A stretch of 64,000 nt of DNA from UBA6115 sp050953005 (lineage in GTDB: Bacteria > Bacillota > Clostridia > Christensenellales > Aristaeellaceae). The notes under the pieces were generated by a model. The model was not told the origin of the DNA and did not search any database. It was given only the letters and a program-made list of their open reading frames with translations. The translations under genes and the position numbers were made by a program. The stretch is taken from positions 121,703 through 185,702 of the forward strand of contig JBMNLV010000012.1 in assembly GCA_050953005.1 (NCBI GenBank), read 5' to 3'. Shown one piece after another: positions 16,817 through 25,215 of the stretch (positions are counted from its first letter, which is position 1; each line of letters opens with the position of its first letter).

Positions 16817-18259
16817 TCAGTATGCTTTGGCGAAATACATGACCTTGTCGGCCGGCTCGCCGCAGCAGACACACTTGTCCGCGAAAGGCGTCTGATCAAA
16901 GGGCATGTTGCGGCTGGTGGCGGAGGTCTCGTCCTTGATTCTCTCCTCGCACTCACGGCTGCCGCACCACATCGTCCTGGCGTACCCCACATTGACCTGC
17001 TCGCCCAGCTCCTGCATGTTGAAGACATCGATGGTGCGCGACAGGCGGAATTCATCCGCGATGCGGAACATTTCTTTGGAGATATCCTCCAGCAGCGCCT
17101 TCACGCCCTCGGCCAGGTTGTCCAGCGGCAGCGTTCCCTTCTCAAGGGTATCCCGCCGCATGTAGGAAGCCACGCCGTTTTGGATATCCCGGGGGCCGAT
17201 CTCCAGCCGCAGCGGCACGCCCTTGAGCTCCCACTCGTTGAACTTCCAGCCGGGGGAGACGTTGTCGCGGTCATCCAGCTTGACGCGGATGCCAGCCTGC
17301 TTGAGCCGCTCACAGGCTTGATGGCAGGTTTCCATCACATTGCCCTTGTGCGCTGCAATGGGCAGGATGACCGCCTGGAAGGGCGCCACGCCCGGGGGCA
17401 GCTTCAGCCCGCGCTCATCGCCGTGGGCCATGATGATGGCGCCGATCAGCCGGGTGGACACGCCCCAGCTGGTCTCGTGGCAGTATTCCAGCACGCCTTC
17501 CTTGTTCTGATAGCGCACTTCAAAGGGCACGGAAAAATTGGTGCCGAAATTGTGCGTGGTGCCTGCCTGCAGCGCCTTGCCGTCCTGCATCATGGCCTCC
17601 ACCGAGTAGGTGGCGCGGGCGCCGGCAAACTTCTCCTTCTCGCTCTTCTGGCCGGTAAACAGCGGGATGCACAGCACATCCTCAATAAAAGCGCGGTAGA
17701 CCTCCAGCATCAGCAGGGTCTCCTCCTGGGCTTCCTCGGCAGTGGCATGCATGGTATGGCCCTCCTGCCACCAAAACTCAGCCGTGCGCAGGAAAGGCCG
17801 GGTGGTCTTTTCCCAGCGCATCACCGAGCACCACTGATTGTACTTCATGGGCAAATCGCGCCAGGACTGCACCCACTGGGAGAACATCGTGCAAAACATG
17901 GTCTCGGACGTCGGGCGGATGGCCAGGCGCTCGGTCAGCACCTCGTTGCCGCCCTGGGTGACCCAGGCCACCTCGGGCGCGAAGCCCTCCACGTGCTCGG
18001 CCTCCTTGAGCAGCAGGCTCTCAGGGATCAGCATGGGCATGGAGACATTCTCATGCCCTGTTTCCCGGAAGCGGAAATCCAGACCTTCGCGGATCAACTC
18101 CCAGATGCGGTTGCCGTAGGGCTTGAGCGCCATGCAGCCGCGCACCGGGGTGTAGTCCATAAGGTCCGCCATTCTGACCACGTCGGTATACCATTGTGAA
18201 AAGTTTTCCTCCCGGGGGGTGATGTGCTGTACAAACTCCTGTTTGCTTTCCTTTGCCAT
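16817..18259 (-). CDS. proS: Prolyl-tRNA synthetase, archaeal/eukaryal-like type (ProS type 3)
   Basis: Charges tRNA-Pro in the cytoplasm. The 480-residue product is the short form without the editing domain seen in E. coli-type ProRS (about 570). Class II motif 2 is seen as LRTAEFWWQEGHTMH (about residues 151-165). The C-terminal zinc domain includes CVCCGEPADKVMYFAKAY, ending in the tyrosine typical of this type. Start ATG has GGAGGACGC upstream. It is preceded by a T-box leader, so expression probably rises when tRNA-Pro is uncharged. Confidence 0.96.
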   Translation of the reverse strand: MAKESKQEFVQHITPREENFSQWYTDVVRMADLMDYTPVRGCMALKPYGNRIWELIREGLDFRFRETGHENVSMPMLIPESLLLKEAEHVEGFAPEVAWVTQGGNEVLTERLAIRPTSETMFCTMFSQWVQSWRDLPMKYNQWCSVMRWEKTTRPFLRTAEFWWQEGHTMHATAEEAQEETLLMLEVYRAFIEDVLCIPLFTGQKSEKEKFAGARATYSVEAMMQDGKALQAGTTHNFGTNFSVPFEVRYQNKEGVLEYCHETSWGVSTRLIGAIIMAHGDERGLKLPPGVAPFQAVILPIAAHKGNVMETCHQACERLKQAGIRVKLDDRDNVSPGWKFNEWELKGVPLRLEIGPRDIQNGVASYMRRDTLEKGTLPLDNLAEGVKALLEDISKEMFRIADEFRLSRTIDVFNMQELGEQVNVGYARTMWCGSRECEERIKDETSATSRNMPFDQTPFADKCVCCGEPADKVMYFAKAY

Positions 18260-18274
18260 TGCGTCCTCCTAAAA

Positions 18275-18478
18275 AATAAACCGCCCTGTCTGCCAGGACG
18301 GAGGCTTCTGCCTTCGCGGTACCACCTTGCTTGGCGCGTGCGCGCCCGCTTGAGCCCTTAACGCGGGATAACGGCGGGGATTGGCCGCGGCGCCGGGGCG
18401 GGAAACGGCCTGTGCGCGCTTGCACCCTCCGCGCTCGCTTCCTTTTGGCCTGTGCTCCCCGGTTGCCTGTTCAATTGC
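18275..18478 (-). promoter_or_regulatory. T-box riboswitch leader of proS
   Basis: Read on the minus strand, the T-box sequence AAGGTGGTACCGCGAAGG lies at 18328-18311. It is followed by a terminator stem CCGTCCTG/CAGGGCGG (18301-18281) and a U-rich run. Upstream, GGGTGCAAGC near 18430-18415 resembles the conserved apical part of stem I. Uncharged tRNA should stabilise the antiterminator and allow proS expression. A proline specifier codon could not be placed with certainty. Confidence 0.9.
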
Positions 18479-18484
18479 CGGGCT

Positions 18485-18513
18485 AGTATACCAGATGCGG
18501 ATAAGCCATGCAA
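18485..18513 (-). promoter_or_regulatory. Predicted promoter of proS
   Basis: On the minus strand TTGCAT (18513-18508) and TATACT (18490-18485) are 17 bases apart. The start of transcription near 18478 fits the beginning of the T-box leader. Confidence 0.7.
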
Positions 18514-18577
18514 GCCTTTACACAGCCTGCCCGGGATGATAGCATCATGCTATCATCTACACTCCGGAGGAGGCCAT

Positions 18578-19339
18578 ATGATTCACCAGAATTTTGATCC
18601 GGACGAGGGCATCATCAGCCCGGACATGCTGTTTGAAAAGGCGGACGGATTGCCGGACACCTGCATCATTACCTTTTCCAAAACCGTGCTGGACCATGCC
18701 CTGGCGCACTTTCCGCACCAGGCAGCCTGCGCTTACCCGGCGCTCAACGGCGAGCGTACCATCTGGCGCATCACGGACCGCGGGGAGGACATTTTGCTGT
18801 ACATGAGTCCCATTACCTCCGCCGGCGCGGGGCTTGCGCTTGAGCATACGGCGGCCGCCACCGGCGCCACGCGCTTTATCCTGTTCGGCTCCTGCGGCGC
18901 GCTGGACCAGCAGCTCACCGAAGGCCGCCTGATCGTGCCCACCAGCGCCTACCGCGATGAGGGGCTCAGCTATCACTATGCCCCGCCGGATGACTACATC
19001 ACAGTCAGGAACGCGGATTTTGTGGCGCGCACGCTCCGGCGCCTGGGCCTGCCCCATGTGGCGGGCAAGGTATGGACCACCGACGCGCTGTTCCGGGAGA
19101 CCCGGCGCAATATGGAGCGCCGGCGAAACGAGGGCTGCATCGCGGTGGATATGGAGTGCGCCGGGCTGCAGGCGGTATGTGACTTCCGGGGCTTCGAGTA
19201 CTATACCTTCTTTTACACAGGCGACCTGCTGGACGCGCCGGCCTGGGAAATGCGCATCCTGGACAGCGGCGACAAGGAAGCCGACCACCAGCTGGCCGCC
19301 CTGCGCGTGGCGCTGGAAATCGCAAGATCCCTTGCCTGA
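18578..19339 (+). CDS. Nucleoside phosphorylase family protein (uridine phosphorylase-like)
   Basis: A 253-residue member of the PNP/UDP phosphorylase superfamily, which splits nucleosides with phosphate to base and ribose-1-phosphate. Seen: the phosphate/ribose region TSAGAGLALEH, the glycine-rich segment FILFGSCGALDQ (about residues 104-115) and the C-terminal VDMECAG with the substrate-binding Met-Glu pair. KVWTTDALFRET fits uridine phosphorylase-like members. Start at 18578 has GGAGGAGGCC upstream. The exact base preference cannot be read. It stands alone and converges with the DUF134 gene. Confidence 0.85.
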   Translation: MIHQNFDPDEGIISPDMLFEKADGLPDTCIITFSKTVLDHALAHFPHQAACAYPALNGERTIWRITDRGEDILLYMSPITSAGAGLALEHTAAATGATRFILFGSCGALDQQLTEGRLIVPTSAYRDEGLSYHYAPPDDYITVRNADFVARTLRRLGLPHVAGKVWTTDALFRETRRNMERRRNEGCIAVDMECAGLQAVCDFRGFEYYTFFYTGDLLDAPAWEMRILDSGDKEADHQLAALRVALEIARSLA

Positions 19340-19366
19340 CACTGCTAACGGCAATATCAAACCACC

Positions 19367-19391
19367 ACGGCCGGGCATACCGCCCGGCCGT
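19367..19391. terminator. Bidirectional terminator
   Basis: ACGGCCGGGC and GCCCGGCCGT flank a five-base loop; TTTTG follows on the plus strand. It lies between two convergent genes and can serve the phosphorylase gene; on the other strand only a weak U-run is present. Confidence 0.8.
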
Positions 19392-19396
19392 TTTGT

Positions 19397-19792
19397 TTAT
19401 TGAACCACTCCGTCATCAGCAAGTCCGGGATCATCATCCCCGCGCCAGGCCTGTCCGCCCCTGTGGCGGCAGCCGCGCCCGCAGACGCCGCCCGGACCGC
19501 CGCACAGGCGGTACTCGCCGCCGCTGATGACCAGGCGGTGCCCCTCAACCAAAGCGCGCGCCAGCTTCCTCCTGGCCTGGGCATAGATGCCGGTGACCGT
19601 GGTGCGCGCTACGTTCATCTGCTGCGCGCATTCCTCCTGGGTGTAACCCTCGTTGTCAATCAGGCGGATGGTTTCATACTCATCCACCGTCATGACAACC
19701 TCCGCCGAAGCCCGCCCGCGCTGGCCAAGCGGCCCAAAGCGCGCATTGCGCGGCAGGCTGCACACCCTGCGTCCCTTGATTGGCCTTGCCAT
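19397..19792 (-). CDS. DUF134 family putative DNA-binding protein
   Basis: A 131-residue protein of the DUF134 family (predicted helix-turn-helix). It starts MARPIKGRRVCSLP, then has VVMTVDEYETIRLIDNEGY and an HTH segment TQEECAQQMNVARTTVTGIY (about residues 51-70). The C-terminal part is rich in Cys, Gly and His (CGGPGGVCGRGCRHRGG), suggesting metal binding. Family members are often found near metal-cofactor or redox genes. Its targets here are unknown. Confidence 0.82.
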   Translation of the reverse strand: MARPIKGRRVCSLPRNARFGPLGQRGRASAEVVMTVDEYETIRLIDNEGYTQEECAQQMNVARTTVTGIYAQARRKLARALVEGHRLVISGGEYRLCGGPGGVCGRGCRHRGGQAWRGDDDPGLADDGVVQ

Positions 19793-19899
19793 AGCTTACC
19801 TCACTCCGGTCGTTGCCGCGCCGCCTTTCCGCGCAAAAGCGTAGCGGAAAAGCCGCTTCTCCGCGTTCAGCGGGTACTGCTTGTGATTTATGAACATAA

Positions 19900-19932
19900 A
19901 GGGGCTGCCATGCCCAGTGCACAACAGCCCCT
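19900..19932 (-). terminator. Possible terminator of the Tat operon
   Basis: AGGGGCTG and CAGCCCCT form an eight-base stem with a long loop, 45 bases after the last gene of the Tat operon on the minus strand; TTTATGTT follows. The loop is long for a terminator, so this is uncertain. Confidence 0.45.
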
Positions 19933-19977
19933 ATTACATGGTTAGTGTACGGTCCCCCTTATTGGGACGTCCGCCGG

Positions 19978-20613
19978 TTACAGCCCCCTGGCCGCGTTGA
20001 GCAGCTCGATCGCCTTGGCGGCGGTCTCGCCCGTTACCGCGGCGCAGCGCGCCTTGCGCGCATCATCGCCCATGCGCACCTGCGCCGCTTCCATGAACTT
20101 GCTGCAGGAGTCCAGGCAATCGATTGAGCCGGACACGGTGGTCGGATTCTTGAACTCGGGCTGGTACTCGGGGAAAGGATGCTCTTTATACCAGGCAAAG
20201 AGATCCGCCATGATCTCCTTTGCTTCCGCAGGCTCGCACAGCAGGCCCACTGCCATCAACGCCCCGGCAAGGGAGCCGCACAGGGTCCCGGCGAAGAACC
20301 CGGCGGAAGCTACAGAAAGCATCTTCACCGGAATCTGGTTGTAGGGATAGCCCTGGGTTTCCGCGAGCAGACCGATGATGGCGTCAAAGGCGCCCATGCC
20401 GCAGCCGCCATATGTGTAGAAGCTTTTGTAGCCGCGCTCAAGCACCACTTGAGGATCCAGCTTGACGTACTCGTAAGGATGAGCGGGAGCAGCCTGGGCA
20501 GCCGCCTCCGCCTTGGTGTTCATCAGCGGCAGCGCGGCGCTGGTCAGCGCGACACCGGCGAGTACCTTGCCGGACGTTTTAAGAAACTCGCGGCGTGTTT
20601 GAAGATTTGCCAT
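19978..20613 (-). CDS. Tat-exported C_GCAxxG_C_C-type putative redox protein
   Basis: A 211-residue protein with a twin-arginine signal: MANLQTRREFLKTSGK, a hydrophobic stretch and an alanine-rich cleavage region. The mature part resembles the family of putative redox-active C_GCAxxG_C_C proteins: GGCGMGAFDAIIGLL, GTLCGSLAGAL, LCEPAEAK and a late pair in IDCLDSC. The cysteines may bind a metal cluster. Start at 20613 puts the RR motif at residues 7-8; a start 57 bases upstream is less likely. It is the last gene after tatB-tatA-tatC, so it is probably the main substrate of that translocon. Confidence 0.8.
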   Translation of the reverse strand: MANLQTRREFLKTSGKVLAGVALTSAALPLMNTKAEAAAQAAPAHPYEYVKLDPQVVLERGYKSFYTYGGCGMGAFDAIIGLLAETQGYPYNQIPVKMLSVASAGFFAGTLCGSLAGALMAVGLLCEPAEAKEIMADLFAWYKEHPFPEYQPEFKNPTTVSGSIDCLDSCSKFMEAAQVRMGDDARKARCAAVTGETAAKAIELLNAARGL

Positions 20614-20702
20614 ATTAATCCCTCCAAATATATTTTTTCCAAGTGTAGCCCTGCAGACACGCTTTGTCAAGCGTCATCTATCAATAACCGGAACCGGCGA
20701 AG

Positions 20703-21458
20703 CTAAACGCTTTCCGTCTTCCGGGACCTTGGGCCCGCCAGGCGCGCGATCAACACGCTGATCTCGTACAAAGCCAGCATGGGCAGCAGCAGCAGGATCT
20801 GCGATACCACGTCCGGCGGGGTCAGTATCGCAGCAACCACCGCCGCGCCAAGGATAAAATAGCGCCGCGAGCGGGACAGCGACCGCGCTGTGACTTTGCC
20901 GTGGCGCGCCAGCAGAAAGATGACCACGGGCAGTTCAAACATCAGCCCGAAAGGCAGGACAAAGGACAGCACGAAGTTGAAATACCCCTCCACTGACCAC
21001 ATGGAGGTTGCCACGCCCTGCCCGGCTTCATAAAACAAATTGATGGCCAGCGGAAAAACCGTCACATAAGAAAACGCAACACCCAGGGCAAACAGCAGCA
21101 CCATGCCCGCAAACAAGGGAAAAAACAGCCGCCGCTCCTTCGGGTACAGGGCCGGCGCCACAAAGCGCCAGATTTCCCAGATAATATAAGGCATGCTCAG
21201 CACCATCCCGGCGACCAGGCTGAGCTTCAGCTGCATGATCAGGGACTCGGACACCCGGGTCGCAATGACCTGGATGCCCCGCTGGACCACCGGCCGCAGG
21301 ATAAAAGAAGTCAGCGGCATGCAAAAGGCGTAAAACACCACCAGAAAGCACACAAAAACTGCTGCCACTATCCGCAGCAGCATGCCCCGCAATACCAGCA
21401 GGTGCTCACCAAAGCGCTGTTTGCCCGGTTCGGCAGACGGTTTGCTCTTTTTTCTCAT
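20703..21458 (-). CDS. tatC: Sec-independent protein translocase TatC
   Basis: TatC recognises twin-arginine signals and is the core of the Tat translocon. The 251-residue product has six predicted membrane helices. Family features include FGEHLLVLRGMLLRI at the start (the usual HLxELRxR region, here altered), the periplasmic loop ending in LIMQLKLSLVAGM, and FGLMFELPVVIFLLARHG with the conserved FE pair. A basic tail follows. It lies downstream of tatA by 17 bases. Confidence 0.94.
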   Translation of the reverse strand: MRKKSKPSAEPGKQRFGEHLLVLRGMLLRIVAAVFVCFLVVFYAFCMPLTSFILRPVVQRGIQVIATRVSESLIMQLKLSLVAGMVLSMPYIIWEIWRFVAPALYPKERRLFFPLFAGMVLLFALGVAFSYVTVFPLAINLFYEAGQGVATSMWSVEGYFNFVLSFVLPFGLMFELPVVIFLLARHGKVTARSLSRSRRYFILGAAVVAAILTPPDVVSQILLLLPMLALYEISVLIARLAGPRSRKTESV

Positions 21459-21475
21459 CAGTGGATACAGGCGTT

Positions 21476-21661
21476 TTATCCTTTGTTCTCCTGGTCCGCG
21501 GGGGCGCTTGGATCCTTCTCCTTGTCATCGGCAGCCATTTCCTTGCGGAACTCCTTGATGCTTTGCCCCAGCGCCTTGCCGACCCCGGATAGCTTCTTGC
21601 CGCCAAACAACACCAGCGCCAACACCAGTATCAATACAATTTCCAAAGCTCCCAGCCTCAT
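21476..21661 (-). CDS. tatA: Sec-independent protein translocase TatA
   Basis: TatA forms the pore-like assembly of the Tat system. The 61-residue product has an N-terminal membrane helix (about residues 5-20), the hinge FGGKKL, an amphipathic helix GVGKALGQSIKEFRKE and a charged tail. All are usual for TatA. The start overlaps the end of the TatB-like gene by four bases. Confidence 0.93.
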   Translation of the reverse strand: MRLGALEIVLILVLALVLFGGKKLSGVGKALGQSIKEFRKEMAADDKEKDPSAPADQENKG

Positions 21662-21984
21662 TTTGTCTCCTCCTTTGCTTTCTCGTCAGGGGCAGCCTGC
21701 CGCTCCCCGGGCGCCACGGCCGCGCGGACCTCCTCGCGCGCCTGTTTGATCTCCTCAACCGGGGAAACCTCCCTGACAGCCTTTTTGATGTCCTCCCCTG
21801 CCGTGCGAAAATCCTTCAGGGTATCGTCCAGCTCGCTCTCCTCCAGAAACTCCGCCCATTTGGTCTTCAGATAGCGGATGGACCGGGCGATAGCCCGGGC
21901 CACCTTGGGCAAATCTTTTGGACCCACCACCAAAAAGGCAATGAGCAGGATGACCAGCAGCTCCGATACACCGATGTTGAACAT
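21658..21984 (-). CDS. tatB: TatA/TatB family protein, probably TatB
   Basis: A 108-residue protein with the N-terminal membrane helix ISELLVILLIAFLVV-like (MFNIGVSELLVILLIAF), the motif VGPKDLP typical of TatB, then a long amphipathic helix and an acidic tail. Many Gram-positive bacteria have only TatA-TatC; here two distinct small components precede tatC, as in three-part systems. First gene of the operon. Confidence 0.85.
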   Translation of the reverse strand: MFNIGVSELLVILLIAFLVVGPKDLPKVARAIARSIRYLKTKWAEFLEESELDDTLKDFRTAGEDIKKAVREVSPVEEIKQAREEVRAAVAPGERQAAPDEKAKEETK

Positions 21985-22012
21985 GCGCCCCGCCTTTCAC
22001 GATACCACGGCG

Positions 22013-22041
22013 ATTATAGCAACACAGCGCAAGTCTGTAAA
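22013..22041 (-). promoter_or_regulatory. Predicted promoter of the Tat operon
   Basis: On the minus strand TTTACA (22041-22036) and TATAAT (22018-22013) are 17 bases apart. Transcription would begin about 20 bases before the tatB start. Confidence 0.75.
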
Positions 22042-22070
22042 GCAATTGGTGACATATGTCATTCTCCATC

Positions 22071-22104
22071 AAAAAGCCGCGCGGCATGCGATGCGCCACG
22101 CGGC
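22071..22104 (-). terminator. Terminator after mreB
   Basis: On the minus strand GCCGCGTGGC pairs with GCCGCGCGGC (one mismatch), followed by TTTTT. It begins 16 bases after the mreB stop. Confidence 0.75.
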
Positions 22105-22119
22105 CCGGAACCTGCCGGC

Positions 22120-23142
22120 TTAGCGGCCCCGGCGGGTCTCTCCCAGCATCCGGGCATACTCGCCCGGACGCTCCAGCACCAGGGCGCAGCCCAGGGAGAT
22201 ACATTCCTGGGGATGATCAGCCACAAAGACCGGGATTTGCATTTCACGCTCGATCACCTCGCGCAGCGAACGCATCCGGGCTCCCCCGCCGGTCAGCAGG
22301 ATGCCGTGATCAAAGACATCGTTGGCCAGCTCAGCCGGGATGTGCTCAATCACGCTGTGCAAGCCCTCAATCAGCGCATGAAGGGGTTCCTCTGCGGCCT
22401 CGGCGCATTCCATGCTGGTGATATCGGTCTGGCGGGGCAAGCCGGAGACCAGGTTGCGCCCGGCAGCCGGCAGGGTCAGCACATTTTGCTCCTGCAAATC
22501 GACTGTGCCGATAGCGCTTTTGAGGTCCTCCGCCGTGCGCCAGCCGACCAGCAGGTTGTGCTTCAAACGGATATAGCGGATAAGCGCGTCGGTAAATGCG
22601 TCCCCGGCGGTATCCAGGATGCTGCGGGCCATGATCTCGCCGGAGGAAATAACGGCAATGTCGGTGGTGGCGCCACCGATGTCCACCACCATGCGCCCGG
22701 TGACCTCGTTGACGGGAATGCCCGCGCCCAGGGCAGCGGCCAGGGGCCGTTCAATGATCTGCGTGCGCCGGACGCCGGACTCCAGCATGCCCAGGATCAG
22801 CTGGCGTTTTTCAATCTCATTGGCAGTAGCTGAAATGCTGACCAGGGCGCGAGGACGGTTGAAAAAATGCTTGCCCACAGCGCGCACAACAAAATAGTTG
22901 AGCATGATGGACAGCATGTCAAAATCCTGAATCGTGCCCTTTTGCAGCGGGCGTACCACCGAGATGCCGCTGGGTTCCCGCCCGATCATCTGATGAGCCT
23001 CCAGGCCTATCGAAATGATGTTGCGCGTATCGTGGTTGACCGCCAGCACAGCGGGCTCGTTCATCACAACGCCCTTGCCGCGCTCAGCAATGATGACGTT
23101 GGACGAGCCAAGATCGATGCCGATATCCTCAACTGAAGCCAT
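22120..23142 (-). CDS. mreB: Rod shape-determining protein, MreB family
   Basis: A bacterial actin that guides cell-wall synthesis. The 340-residue product has the ATPase motifs: phosphate 1 IGIDLGSSNVIIAERGKG, phosphate 2 RMVVDIGGATTDIAVIS (about residues 150-166) and adenosine motif ILLTGGGARMRSL near residue 286. It starts MASVEDIGIDLG. mreC and mreD are not adjacent, so this is a stand-alone copy, possibly MreBH/Mbl-like. The GAGGAG ribosome site is clear. A convincing promoter was not found in the 226 bases upstream. Confidence 0.92.
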   Translation of the reverse strand: MASVEDIGIDLGSSNVIIAERGKGVVMNEPAVLAVNHDTRNIISIGLEAHQMIGREPSGISVVRPLQKGTIQDFDMLSIMLNYFVVRAVGKHFFNRPRALVSISATANEIEKRQLILGMLESGVRRTQIIERPLAAALGAGIPVNEVTGRMVVDIGGATTDIAVISSGEIMARSILDTAGDAFTDALIRYIRLKHNLLVGWRTAEDLKSAIGTVDLQEQNVLTLPAAGRNLVSGLPRQTDITSMECAEAAEEPLHALIEGLHSVIEHIPAELANDVFDHGILLTGGGARMRSLREVIEREMQIPVFVADHPQECISLGCALVLERPGEYARMLGETRRGR

Positions 23143-23368
23143 CGGAACTGCTCCTCTACCGCAAAATTCTCAAAATGAGGCAAGATTTGTAACACCTTTG
23201 CCGCCATTTGTGAATACTATATCACACAATGGTAACAAATGCCACATTTTTCGATAATATTCCGTCTTTTTAAGACCCTATCCCCACTTTTTATAAAATC
23301 AAACAAAAACAGCTATTCTTTTTGTGCAAAAAACCGCATGAAACAGACCTCGCCACCACCGGACGGCC

Positions 23369-24634
23369 CTAAACCGCAGGCGAGCCGGTCCACAGGCTGC
23401 GGCGCCCCAGGATGTCTATGATCATAACCGCCACCGTGCCCCGCAGCAAGGGCACCTCCAGGCTGACAGCCAGCGCCGGCGTTTGCTTTTGTCGGGCGGC
23501 GCCGGCATAAGCTACAAAAACCCCCTTGTTGACCAGCCCGGCATACCACTGATCCACCAGGTCCAGTCCCTTTGGGCTGAGGCCGGCGGGCAAAAAGTCC
23601 AGCCCGGCAAGGTCCTCTTCAGGCAGGGTATAGGCGTTCAGGGACACAGTGTAAAAACCGATGCCCGGGAAGGAGGAGGCATCCAGCAGCGCCATGGAGT
23701 TATCCAGCGGCGCCTGGCAAACCAGGCGATAGCCTGACAAGCGCTTGCGGCAGACCGCGAAAGCCTGCGGGGAATTGTCCAGGCCGATAAAGCGGCGCTG
23801 GTTTTCAGCGGCGCTCGCCAGCGCCGTGCCTGAGCCGCAGGCCAGGTCAATGACCAGGTCGCCCGGCCTGGTGGTGGACAGCAGCATCCGGTCCAGCAGC
23901 GCCTGGGGCTTTTGTTTGGGGTAGCCGGTGCGCTGAGGGTCCTTTTGCTGCATCTGGCTGACATCCGCCCATACATCATCCGGATACACCGGCTCATCAT
24001 CATAATAGATATACTCCTTGCCGCCGGTCTTGATGCTGCGGTAGGTACGGCCACGCGCGTCCACATGCCGTTTCATGTGGTTGGTGCGGTGTTCCTTGCG
24101 GGCGACCGGCACCTGGGTAATATCAAAATAATGCGCGGCCGACTTGGCGTAAAACAGGATCACATCGTGCCTGCGGCCGAAGTAGCGCTTGGTGCGCCCG
24201 CCGGTCTGATAGCTCCAGATGATCTGGTTTTTGAAGTTCTCCGCGCCAAAGATCTCATCCATCATCAGCCGCGCGCGCGCCAGGGTATCCGCATCAAGGT
24301 GCAAAAACATTGAGCCGCTGTCGCTGAGCAGGCGGTGGGACAGCTGCAGCATCCTGCGCAGCCAGTTAAGGTAGGCCGGGTCGTCCGCGGCGGCAAAATC
24401 GCGGTAGGCAGGCAAGAGCAGGTTATGCCGGCTGGTCTGCCAGCCATGCTCGCCAATGCGCAGCCGATACTTCTGTTCTGTTCCGCTTACGCCGGGCGGA
24501 TCCAGAAAGACGGCCTGTACATGCCCTTCATACTGGCTCAGATCATTCTGGAGCGCGTCAGCACAAATCAGCAGACCGCCTTCCTGAGGCTGGTCATTGA
24601 TCTCCCGGAAACAAGGCGAGCGGTGCCAAATCAT
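23369..24634 (-). CDS. Putative DNA methyltransferase (beta-class N4/N6 type) with altered DPPY motif
   Basis: A 421-residue protein with beta-class order: catalytic motif IV first, then the SAM site. Motif IV reads FLDPPG (about residues 43-48) where DPPY/DPPF is usual, so the aromatic residue is missing. Motif I is DLACGSGTA (about residue 260). The segment FKNQIIWSYQTGGRTKRYF and HDVILFYAKS are typical of the Mod-type family. About 110 C-terminal residues after the SAM part have no clear match. Start at 24634 has GGAGG upstream and overlaps the previous gene (ATGA). No restriction gene is adjacent. Activity is uncertain. Confidence 0.75.
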   Translation of the reverse strand: MIWHRSPCFREINDQPQEGGLLICADALQNDLSQYEGHVQAVFLDPPGVSGTEQKYRLRIGEHGWQTSRHNLLLPAYRDFAAADDPAYLNWLRRMLQLSHRLLSDSGSMFLHLDADTLARARLMMDEIFGAENFKNQIIWSYQTGGRTKRYFGRRHDVILFYAKSAAHYFDITQVPVARKEHRTNHMKRHVDARGRTYRSIKTGGKEYIYYDDEPVYPDDVWADVSQMQQKDPQRTGYPKQKPQALLDRMLLSTTRPGDLVIDLACGSGTALASAAENQRRFIGLDNSPQAFAVCRKRLSGYRLVCQAPLDNSMALLDASSFPGIGFYTVSLNAYTLPEEDLAGLDFLPAGLSPKGLDLVDQWYAGLVNKGVFVAYAGAARQKQTPALAVSLEVPLLRGTVAVMIIDILGRRSLWTGSPAV

Positions 24635-25149
24635 CGCTTTTTCCCCTCCTGCCAGGGTGTTTGTGTGCACGCGCTGATCAGGCGCTGCTGACGCTCAAGA
24701 AAGGCGCGCTGGCGCGGGTGCGCAGACAGCAGCTCAGCAGCCTGATGAACCTTTTCAACGAAGTCCCGCCGCAGGCCCTGTAAGCCCGAGGGCATCAGCG
24801 GACACAAGGGCCAGGCGCGCGGATCCAGCATGACCCCGGGCCTGTTGTCCATCACTGTCATTACCAAAGGAAAAACACGGCAGGCCAAGGGGCGGGTATG
24901 GCGCTCACAGGCGCCTTTACAGGTCAGGAGCATACCCTCGGGCACCCCGCGCAGGGAAAAGCCCGCGGGCAGATCCGCGTAACAATTCTCCTCGCCCGGA
25001 TACAGCAGCATGCCGCCGCGCCCATCCTCATCCGCCTGGCAGCACGCCGCGCCGCACAAGGCGCCGCAATCCCGGTTCAGCGGCGTGACCTTGTCCAGCA
25101 AAGCCCGCGCAGCAAGCACGGGACAACCAGCCGGCACCTCCTTCTTCAT
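24631..25149 (-). CDS. Cysteine-cluster protein, YkgJ-like
   Basis: A 172-residue protein rich in Cys near the N-terminal half: CGALCGAACCQ (about residues 28-38), an ENC, then CKGACERHTRPLACRVFPL (about residues 78-96). This pattern resembles YkgJ-type proteins (CxxCxxCC), thought to bind iron or zinc. Function unknown. It begins almost at the transcription start of a divergent promoter and has no ribosome site. Its stop overlaps the methyltransferase start, so the two are probably one operon. Confidence 0.7.
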   Translation of the reverse strand: MKKEVPAGCPVLAARALLDKVTPLNRDCGALCGAACCQADEDGRGGMLLYPGEENCYADLPAGFSLRGVPEGMLLTCKGACERHTRPLACRVFPLVMTVMDNRPGVMLDPRAWPLCPLMPSGLQGLRRDFVEKVHQAAELLSAHPRQRAFLERQQRLISACTQTPWQEGKKR

Positions 25150-25158
25150 AGCATATAA

Positions 25159-25209
25159 ATTGTAGCATCTGATGCCTTGATTGACAAGCAAATGCGCCGC
25201 TTCTACAAT
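25159..25209. promoter_or_regulatory. Symmetric divergent promoter with overlapping -35 elements
   Basis: On the plus strand TTGACA (25181-25186) and TACAAT (25204-25209) are 17 bases apart. On the minus strand TTGTCA (25187-25182) and TACAAT (25164-25159) are also 17 bases apart. The two -35 boxes overlap by five bases. Predicted starts are about 25216, the first base of the cca ATG, and about 25152, three bases before the other ATG, so both messages would be nearly leaderless. Confidence 0.85.
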
Positions 25210-25215
25210 GGCGGC

